Assembly: GCA_002441045.1 (NCBI GenBank)
Contig: DJWQ01000005.1
Span: 1-14,529, forward strand
Direction: 5' to 3'
Source: Firmicutes bacterium UBA6226
GTDB lineage: Bacteria > Bacillota_A > Clostridia > Peptostreptococcales > Acidaminobacteraceae
Length of the DNA: 14,529 bases
Below, in pieces: positions 1-4,683 of this stretch. The stretch's first letter is position 1. The number at the start of each line of letters is the position of its first letter. Below the pieces are notes generated by a model, which saw nothing but the letters and a program-made list of their open reading frames with translations, was not told the origin of the DNA and searched no databases. Position numbers and translations under genes: made by a program.

Positions 1-292
1 GATACGCTTCATCCACAAACAAATAGTTTAACTCTATTCCAGACCTTGCATCAGATTCATCTGCAATACTTGCACCGACAAATCCAATAAACACATCATC
101 AAGAAACGCGCCATATAAGACCCTTATGTCTTGATATTCTTCTGCTGATTTCATCCATTCTATCATAAAATCTAGCTCCTCTTGCTCACTTGAAGGATAG
201 GGAACTTGATACTTTACTTCTTCATCGAAACAGCTGACCTTTAAAGCAATTGCTTCTGCGTATTCACTTTCTTTTAGTAATCTTATCTTCAT
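1..292 (-). CDS. GNAT-family N-acetyltransferase, 3' end cut by window edge
   Basis: The reading frame opens at an ATG (292-290) and stays open to the window edge, giving the first 97 codons. It begins MKIRLLKESEYAEAIALK. After about 60 residues comes the strand pattern VLYGAFLDDVFIGFVGASI and then GIELNYLFVDEAY. This is the usual GNAT layout: an N-terminal R/L-rich strand, a long helix, strands beta2-beta3, and the beta4 strand 'L-x-x-L-F/Y-V' that leads into the acetyl-CoA pyrophosphate loop. The loop itself (R/Q-x-x-G-x-G/A) would lie beyond the window, so acetyl-CoA binding cannot be confirmed. An AAGGAGT ribosome site (306-300) sits 7 nt before the ATG. It is the last visible gene of the left cluster, 25 bp after the GFA-fold gene. 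The family transfers acetyl groups from acetyl-CoA to amines; the substrate is unknown. Confidence 0.8.
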   Translation of the reverse strand, partial: MKIRLLKESEYAEAIALKVSCFDEEVKYQVPYPSSEQEELDFMIEWMKSAEEYQDIRVLYGAFLDDVFIGFVGASIADESDARSGIELNYLFVDEAY

Positions 293-317
293 AGGTATAA
301 CTCCTTGATTATTTGGT

Positions 318-722
318 TTATTCTTTTGGAAAACGATCAAATTTTCTATAAGTTTCTAGCTTCTCATCCCAATTGGCTTTATTCGATATAAATATATGTC
401 CATCCGGTTGTTTATCCAGTTGACTGTCTAAGCTTCCTGCTGGCACAACTAATAAGCTACCGTTCATTTGTTGGTTCGGAAGAGCAGAACCACAATTACT
501 ACAAAAACCTTTTACATGATTTGTATCTTTTAGCTGGAAGGTCCTTACGTACGTCTCCCCCTCAAGCCATCTCAGCTTTGCGCTTTTTGAAAAAAGATTC
601 GCTGCGTGGGCAGAGCCCGAATCCTTGCGACAGTATTTGCAGTGACAAAGATAAAAGTCATCGAATTCACCTTCAACTTCAAATTTTACGGATTTACATA
701 AACATGAACCTTTATACGTCAC
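318..722 (-). CDS. GFA-family (glutathione-dependent formaldehyde-activating-like) zinc protein
   Basis: 134 aa, starting at a GTG codon (722-720) with a perfect AAGGAGG (737-731) 8 nt upstream. It carries the GFA/CENP-V zinc-binding pattern: GSCLC with Cys7 and Cys9, then LCHCKYCRK with Cys26, Cys28 and Cys31, then FCSNCGS with Cys74 and Cys77. It ends in the family's usual YRKFDRFPKE-like tail. The length fits the single-domain family. Family members bind structural and catalytic zinc; some were proposed to form S-hydroxymethylglutathione, but most bacterial homologues have no proven substrate, so formaldehyde chemistry is only a family association. It is cytosolic, with no signal or membrane segment. 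It lies between the tandem-repeat gap and the acetyltransferase gene, probably in the same transcript. Confidence 0.88.
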   Translation of the reverse strand: MTYKGSCLCKSVKFEVEGEFDDFYLCHCKYCRKDSGSAHAANLFSKSAKLRWLEGETYVRTFQLKDTNHVKGFCSNCGSALPNQQMNGSLLVVPAGSLDSQLDKQPDGHIFISNKANWDEKLETYRKFDRFPKE

Positions 723-758
723 TTGATCTACCTCCTTAATTTTTCGAACTATATTTTT

Positions 759-814
759 TGATTTTATGATTCTGTGATTTTATGATTTTATGATTTTATG
801 ATTCTGTGATTTTT
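759..814. repeat. Seven tandem copies of an 8-bp AT-rich unit
   Basis: Seven consecutive octamers fill the gap between the GFA gene and the 148-aa unknown gene. The units read TGATTTTA (A), TGATTCTG (B), A, A, A, B, then TGATTTTT (a variant of A that runs into the stop codon of the upstream gene). The array ends about 20 bp before the AAGGAGG of the GFA gene. It has no dyad symmetry that would make a hairpin, and the unit length is not a multiple of 3. Such short arrays expand and contract by replication slippage, so copy number may vary between strains. Confidence 0.9.
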
Positions 815-1259
815 AACTTATGTAAATGTTATGATTACAAGTCAATACCATACCATTCTTAAATCGAATGTTGAAATTTTCTACCTTACCATCGACTTGT
901 ACGACCTCATTTAGATCAACTTTAAACTGAACAAAATCACTCATACTCGCAGCTCTCATGATGAGGTTACCATTCATCCAAATTTTCAACCAATAGACAT
1001 TTGGATGAGCTTCGTCCTTTAGTAACTTTCCCCTTGAACTCGAAACATACTCTTTTAGCAGCTCTGGTACAACTTGCATCACATCATCCTCTAAATATGT
1101 AAAGTTAACATAGCTATGTTCAAAGGATGAAAAACCTTTTGAGTAAAGCTTTTCTAATGCTTTTATGGCTTCTTTGTCGGTCATAGAGACATCATCGAAA
1201 TATTTAGACTTGAACGATGCGGTTAGTAATATCTTGTGTGAACCAAATTGAGTAATCAT
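813..1259 (-). CDS. Hypothetical protein of 148 aa, unrecognised
   Basis: The frame starts at ATG (1259-1257) with an AAGGAAA-type ribosome site about 6 nt upstream and ends at a TAA that overlaps the tandem repeat. I do not recognise the family. The sequence is soluble, with no signal peptide, membrane helix or cysteine cluster. The first third (residues 1-60) is mixed alpha/beta and contains a charged helix MTDKEAIKALEKLYSKGF. The C-terminal half is rich in alternating hydrophobic residues (WLKIWMNGNLIMRAA, FQFKVDL-like and NFNIRFKNGMVLTC strands), which suggests a small beta-rich fold. It lies 27 bp after the zinc-ribbon gene in the same direction, consistent with one transcript. Good start context and uninterrupted frame make it a likely real gene; function unknown. 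Confidence 0.7.
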   Translation of the reverse strand: MITQFGSHKILLTASFKSKYFDDVSMTDKEAIKALEKLYSKGFSSFEHSYVNFTYLEDDVMQVVPELLKEYVSSSRGKLLKDEAHPNVYWLKIWMNGNLIMRAASMSDFVQFKVDLNEVVQVDGKVENFNIRFKNGMVLTCNHNIYIS

Positions 1260-1286
1260 TTATTTTCCTTTCTTAAATTTATCTAC

Positions 1287-1580
1287 CTATTCTCTGAGCT
1301 TCACACCACAATAGGGGCATATTTTAGGATCAAATACATGTTTTGAAAATAAGCTTAAACAGTTCGGACATCTTCTGAAAATAAAAAACACAAAAAGGAG
1401 ATAAACAATTAAAATGATCCCAAAAGTAAGAATTATCCCACCCAGTAATGTCTCCAGTTTTGAGAGGTACATTAAGATGCCGAATAATGGTAGTAGTGTT
1501 ACTGTAAGTACCTGTGCAATTAATGTATGCTTTCTGATGGTCTTATATCTTTTAAAGATTTTCTCTTGAGTCAATCGCAT
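1287..1580 (-). CDS. Small two-helix membrane protein with C-terminal zinc ribbon
   Basis: 97 aa. Two hydrophobic segments (about residues 19-39 and 44-68) form a helical hairpin, so both ends should be cytoplasmic given the basic N-terminus (KIFKRYKTIRKH) and the RR after helix 2. The tail carries CPNC (Cys71, Cys74) and CPYCG (Cys88, Cys91), a rubredoxin-type zinc ribbon on the inner face of the membrane. The ATG at 1580 has AGGTGA 5 nt upstream. That SD is built from the last codons and the TGA stop of the kinase gene, so translation of the two is probably linked. Zinc-ribbon membrane proteins of this size are common and mostly uncharacterised; no function can be assigned. Confidence 0.75.
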   Translation of the reverse strand: MRLTQEKIFKRYKTIRKHTLIAQVLTVTLLPLFGILMYLSKLETLLGGIILTFGIILIVYLLFVFFIFRRCPNCLSLFSKHVFDPKICPYCGVKLRE

Positions 1581-1585
1581 TTATT

Positions 1586-2116
1586 TCACCTAAATCCTTT
1601 ATCCTCATTATTTAGATAGCAAATAATGGTATCCATATCTATTTTGCTAAAATCAGAGGTGTCTACCGTTAGTGCAATAGAATGTTCTGGTTTCACCGAC
1701 TTATCAAAGGTTCTATAGTAGTTTTCTTCTGTCGTCGTTTGAATTTGTGTCTCAAGTGACTGACGAGATTGTAATCTATTTTGTACGATCTCATAACTTG
1801 GCACCAAGCATTCTATATATTTATAATAGGCATTTGTCCCATCACAGAGTCTAACACCACGTTCAACGATTTCTTTATAAAAACATGGCGTGTCTATTAT
1901 GACACTCTTACCACCATCTATATACTTCTTCGCGAGTTCAAATGTTATGTTATATGAAACTTCTGCGAGGATTTTTGCCTCTAAACCAAAGCCCAACATT
2001 GCATTTTTGATGACATCTCTATCGATAACGATTGCACCCGTTTCAATAGCTATGAGTTCTGCTAAACCTGTTTTGCATGAACCTGGGAATCCCGCCATTT
2101 GAAGTAGATATGCCAT
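1586..2116 (-). CDS. P-loop ATP-binding kinase-like protein (AAA_33/zeta-type)
   Basis: 176 aa. A Walker A loop GFPGSCKT (residues 9-16, Lys15-Thr16) follows the first strand. Next come IDRDVIKNAM (31-40), the acidic base-binding stretch typical of AAA_33 small-molecule kinases, and a Walker B-like strand SVIIDTP (71-77, Asp75). A lid-like arginine pair lies in VQNRLQSRQS (Arg114, Arg118). The family holds nucleotide and antibiotic phosphotransferases and polynucleotide-kinase-like enzymes, so ATP-dependent phosphorylation of a small molecule is the best guess; the acceptor is unknown. The start ATG (2116-2114) shares one base with the TAA stop of the methyltransferase (TAATG), a translational-coupling arrangement. 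Confidence 0.8.
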   Translation of the reverse strand: MAYLLQMAGFPGSCKTGLAELIAIETGAIVIDRDVIKNAMLGFGLEAKILAEVSYNITFELAKKYIDGGKSVIIDTPCFYKEIVERGVRLCDGTNAYYKYIECLVPSYEIVQNRLQSRQSLETQIQTTTEENYYRTFDKSVKPEHSIALTVDTSDFSKIDMDTIICYLNNEDKGFR

Positions 2117-2736
2117 TATAATTTCCTCACGATATAATCGACAAAGCCTTGCCTAATTCTATCGCCCTCAAACATACGCTCGATGATTCTTCTTTCCTTG
2201 AACACAAATCCCATATCTTCAAAATACCTCTCTGCTTCATCGTATTCAAAATACGAGTGTATAACCGGTTCATCGTCCATTTGTTCAAACTGATTATCCC
2301 CTAAATCAGGGCCTTCACCAAACCTAAAATCATCAACAGATAAAAAATTGACAAACATTAATCCACCTGGCTTTAACACCCTTTTCATCTCAGAGATCGA
2401 CTTAGCAATCTCTACCTTCTTCATATGAAAAATCGAATTATAGGAGTAGATAAAATCAAAGCTTGCATCCTCGAAAGGGAGCGTCCTCATATCCCCCTGT
2501 ATGATTCCCAAATTTATGTCATTAGAACTTATATATGGACTTGCCTTTGCCAGTGCAACCTGACCTTGATCATACTCAACCCCATGCGTCTCGTAACCGT
2601 ATGAGTGAAACAAAAGAAGTGGAGGCATACTTCCACCAGCCCCGCAATCCAAAATTTTAGGCCGTTCACATGGCTTTTCTGCGTTACAATATTCTAAAAA
2701 CCGATACAATGGCGTTTGCTTTAAAATCTGATTCAT
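2116..2736 (-). CDS. Class I SAM-dependent methyltransferase (Methyltransf_11 type)
   Basis: 206 aa. Motif I is ILDCGAGG (residues 28-35), which binds the SAM carboxypropyl group. An acidic residue follows in HGVEYD (Glu54/Asp56) for the ribose. GDMRTLPFED (81-90) gives the Asp that contacts the adenine, and FDFIYSYNSIFHM (93-105) with LKPGGLMFVNFL (121-132) forms strands beta4 and beta5. These are the standard landmarks of the Rossmann methyltransferase fold. The substrate is not predictable; relatives act on small molecules, quinones or tRNA. The ATG at 2736 has AAGGAG about 6 nt upstream. It follows the hydrolase gene by 19 bp and runs into the kinase gene with a 1-nt overlap. Confidence 0.87.
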   Translation of the reverse strand: MNQILKQTPLYRFLEYCNAEKPCERPKILDCGAGGSMPPLLLFHSYGYETHGVEYDQGQVALAKASPYISSNDINLGIIQGDMRTLPFEDASFDFIYSYNSIFHMKKVEIAKSISEMKRVLKPGGLMFVNFLSVDDFRFGEGPDLGDNQFEQMDDEPVIHSYFEYDEAERYFEDMGFVFKERRIIERMFEGDRIRQGFVDYIVRKL

Positions 2737-2755
2737 ACATACTCCTTATCTTTAT

Positions 2756-3376
2756 TTACTTCATAAACTCGAAAATTCGATCGGCTAAATCGCTTAAAAT
2801 TGAAAGACTCTCTTTATAACTAGAAGTATTCATCGAATGATCTGCATCTTGATAGGCTTTAACCGTAACATGTTTTAAACTTCTAACAGACGCAATGTCT
2901 TCACTTGTAAAAAAAGGGTCACTCGTACCTGTGATTACCAAAGACTCAAATGTTCGCATTGCCAGTAGCGCTTTTTTTACTGGTGTTAAAAAAACATGTT
3001 TGATGGTAACGCCTTCTAACGCTTCTGATAAGACACTTTGAACGACCGTCCCAAAGCTCTTCCCCACAAAAATGATGTTTTTGTATGGATAAAACGTCAT
3101 AGCTTCATCGATAGCATGTCGACAATCGTCAATAATGAATGGCACCTCACTGGCATCATAAAACTTGCCAACCTTTTGAAAAGCATATTCAATCGCTAGA
3201 ATATCATAGCCAAGTTCAAGCCCTATGCCAAAGGTATAATAGAGCATTGGTGCCTCTACGCCATAGGAGTTGCCAGGAAGTAATATGATTAAAGTGTCAC
3301 TATTTTTTTGAATATAGTCGAAGGTTAGTTCAATATCCATATAGGATTGAATGGACAGTTTGTTAGGCTTAATCAT
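2756..3376 (-). CDS. Alpha/beta hydrolase (serine esterase-like)
   Basis: 206 aa from the ATG at 3376. A GTG nine bases further upstream (3385) would add three residues, but AGGTGA lies 5 nt before the ATG and nothing good precedes the GTG. The first ATGs overlap the upstream stop as ATGATTAA. The fold is clear: an LIILLPGNSYG strand and oxyanion turn (residues 29-39), the nucleophile elbow FVGKSFGT with Ser107 in G-x-S-x-G, an acid in TGTSDPFF (Asp153), and a base in DADHSMN (His170). All three catalytic residues are spaced as in the family. There is no signal peptide, so it should act in the cytosol. The natural ester, thioester or peptide substrate is unknown. Confidence 0.83.
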   Translation of the reverse strand: MIKPNKLSIQSYMDIELTFDYIQKNSDTLIILLPGNSYGVEAPMLYYTFGIGLELGYDILAIEYAFQKVGKFYDASEVPFIIDDCRHAIDEAMTFYPYKNIIFVGKSFGTVVQSVLSEALEGVTIKHVFLTPVKKALLAMRTFESLVITGTSDPFFTSEDIASVRSLKHVTVKAYQDADHSMNTSSYKESLSILSDLADRIFEFMK

Positions 3377-3671
3377 GCTGTTCACCTGTATCCATTTTAA
3401 CCTCTTCTGACTCCGGAATATTAAGCCACTTTGCTATGGATAAAACGCTCCCAGCTATCCCCAAAACAAGTAATGTAAAAGTGGTTGAGAGGTAGAAGAT
3501 CATTGCGCTAAACATCTGCTTATTAAGCAGCGAAGTATCCATAATACCGCCATGTTTATTAATAATACTTACTTGAGTTCTATCGCTCCACGATTGGAAA
3601 TACCCCAACATAATAAAGGCTATCAGTAAAAATAAAGTTGAAATAATGGCAACTGTTTTAAGCTTTTTCAT
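3369..3671 (-). CDS. Hypothetical two-helix membrane protein
   Basis: 100 aa with hydrophobic helices at about residues 6-24 and 55-78, a short outside loop (about 28-50) and an acidic C-terminal tail ending GEQHD. The N-terminus MKKLK is basic, so the ends should face the cytoplasm. The start has GAGAGGAG about 9 nt upstream. It is the first gene of the left cluster after the promoter candidate at 3736-3741, and its stop overlaps the hydrolase start by 8 nt. I recognise no family. Confidence 0.7.
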   Translation of the reverse strand: MKKLKTVAIISTLFLLIAFIMLGYFQSWSDRTQVSIINKHGGIMDTSLLNKQMFSAMIFYLSTTFTLLVLGIAGSVLSIAKWLNIPESEEVKMDTGEQHD

Positions 3672-3735
3672 AATCGACTACTCCTCTCACGTATTTATAA
3701 GACCTATTTTGAATTCTCAATATTCAGTCAAATCA

Positions 3736-3741
3736 ATTATA
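3736..3741 (-). promoter_or_regulatory. Candidate -10 element for the left gene cluster
   Basis: On the minus strand a perfect TATAAT sits about 65 nt before the ATG of the two-helix membrane protein, in a very AT-rich stretch. No convincing TTGACA is placed 16-18 nt upstream, so the call rests mainly on the -10 and on position. A second possible site, TTGAGA with TATAAA, is spaced only 15 nt. Nothing else is obvious in the 209-bp gap except the terminator at 3836-3882. Confidence 0.4.
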
Positions 3742-3835
3742 TCAAATTGTATAGTAAAAATTTATCTTCTAGTAACTATTGTAATGTAAATATCATTAAA
3801 TAAAAAATCTAATGGAAAACTAAGAATCAAAATAA

Positions 3836-3882
3836 AAAACCTAGATGCCAAAGTACACGCAATACTTTTTCATCTAGGTTTT
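3836..3882 (-). terminator. Rho-independent terminator after the downstream LytTR regulator
   Basis: A 12-bp perfect stem (arms 3836-3847 and 3871-3882, AAAACCTAGATG against CATCTAGGTTTT) encloses a second 6-bp stem (3850-3855 with 3863-3868). Read on the minus strand it is followed by TTTTTTATTTT. The upper arm begins within the TAA stop codon of the LytTR gene. It separates that gene from the left cluster. Confidence 0.9.
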
Positions 3883-4594
3883 ACCATCCAATTCTTTGAT
3901 AATATTCTAAAAATGCGCTTTGAACTGCTTTACGCCTCGATCGACTCATCTTTAATTCGTAATTGCCATACATGACGACATTTTCTGAATTGACTTTCGA
4001 TACATGCTTTAAATTAATCAAATAGCTTTTATTACACATAATAAAATGATAATTAGAAAGCTGATCATTCATCTCCTTTAAGCTACCGAGCATCTTGTAT
4101 TCTGCATCCTTAGTAATAATATAAAGCCAGTGATTTCTAACTTCAATGTATATGATTTCACTAATTGCTACATTTCTACTGCCTTCTTCTTGTGGTAACA
4201 GTATACTAAATCCGTCTTTAGAGTGAATCGCAGATAATGCTAAGCTGAACTTTACAGCAAAGTGTTCATATTCAAGCGGTTTCATCATATAATCAAAAGC
4301 GCCTACCTCATAGCCTTTTACAGCATATTTTGCAGAATTAGTAATAAAAATGATCGCCACATGTGGATCAGAATTTCGAATCTCTTTTGCAACTTCGATC
4401 CCATTAAGATGGGGCATCTCAATATCTAGAAAAATAATATCGTAGATCGGTTTAAAATCTGAAACCAGCTCAAATCCATGTGAGTAGGAGGTAACCTGAA
4501 TCTCTAAGTGATTTGCTTCACTGTATTGCATGATCTGTCTATATAATTTTTCTAAATACATAAAATCATCGTCAACAATAGCAACCTTTATCAT
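3881..4594 (-). CDS. LytTR-family response regulator (no adjacent kinase)
   Basis: 237 aa. The receiver domain (1-120) has the acidic pocket VDDD (Asp8-Asp10), the phospho-acceptor in IIFLDIEMP (Asp57), the switch Thr85 in FITNSAK and the conserved Lys105 in MMKPLE. The C-terminal LytTR domain (about 135-235) shows IIYIEVRNHWLYI and the recognition-region YHFIMCNKSYLINLKHV. The family binds pairs of 9-bp direct repeats in promoters, often for surface or secreted products. The start ATG has AAAGGAGGG about 6 nt upstream. It follows the permuted GH3 gene across an 89-bp gap that holds a terminator and a candidate promoter. It is paralogous to the regulator at 13187-13897, with the same positions for all phosphorylation residues. 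The only kinase gene in the window belongs to that other regulator, so this one is an orphan or shares the same kinase. Confidence 0.92.
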   Translation of the reverse strand: MIKVAIVDDDFMYLEKLYRQIMQYSEANHLEIQVTSYSHGFELVSDFKPIYDIIFLDIEMPHLNGIEVAKEIRNSDPHVAIIFITNSAKYAVKGYEVGAFDYMMKPLEYEHFAVKFSLALSAIHSKDGFSILLPQEEGSRNVAISEIIYIEVRNHWLYIITKDAEYKMLGSLKEMNDQLSNYHFIMCNKSYLINLKHVSKVNSENVVMYGNYELKMSRSRRKAVQSAFLEYYQRIGW

Positions 4595-4626
4595 GAGTTC
4601 CCTCCTTTAAATGATTCTTCACATTT

Positions 4627-4635
4627 ATTTTAGCA
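4627..4635 (-). promoter_or_regulatory. Candidate extended -10 promoter for the LytTR regulator
   Basis: The minus strand reads TGCTAAAAT at 4635-4627, an extended -10 (TG-N-TAAAAT). There is only a poor -35 17 nt upstream. A start near 4620 would give a leader of about 25 nt with the AAAGGAGGG inside it. It lies just after the terminator hairpin, so the regulator could be expressed apart from the GH3 operon. Confidence 0.35.
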
Positions 4636-4640
4636 CAAAA

Positions 4641-4661
4641 GAAGGGTTCATTCGAACCCTC
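4641..4661 (-). terminator. Terminator at the end of the GT2-GH3-GtrA-GH3 operon
   Basis: A 7-bp perfect stem AGGGTTC/GAACCCT (4643-4649 and 4654-4660) with a 4-nt loop is followed on the minus strand by TTCTTTTG. It begins about 24 nt after the GH3 stop. The U-tract is interrupted and the stem short, so some readthrough into the LytTR gene is plausible. Confidence 0.65.
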
Positions 4662-4683
4662 CTTTAAATGATATTTAATCCTT

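Larger units (their letters stand above)
4600..4672. repeat. 16-bp direct repeat carrying a ribosome binding site
   Basis: The sequence ccctcctttaaatgat occurs exactly at 4600-4615 and again at 4657-4672. On the minus strand each reads ATCATTTAAAGGAGGG. The copy nearer the regulator is its functional ribosome site. The other copy lies just after the GH3 stop and overlaps one arm of the terminator hairpin. Confidence 0.9.

Noticed and set aside
521..739. Plus-strand frame of 72 codons
   Set aside because: It is the shadow of the GFA gene, which has the full zinc motif set and a perfect SD; the plus frame has no recognisable domain or start context.
759..814. CRISPR-like array
   Set aside because: The units are 8 bp with no spacers and no cas genes nearby; it is a simple tandem repeat.
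1890..2102. Plus-strand frame of 70 codons
   Set aside because: It is antisense to the P-loop kinase and includes the complement of its Walker A region; no independent support.
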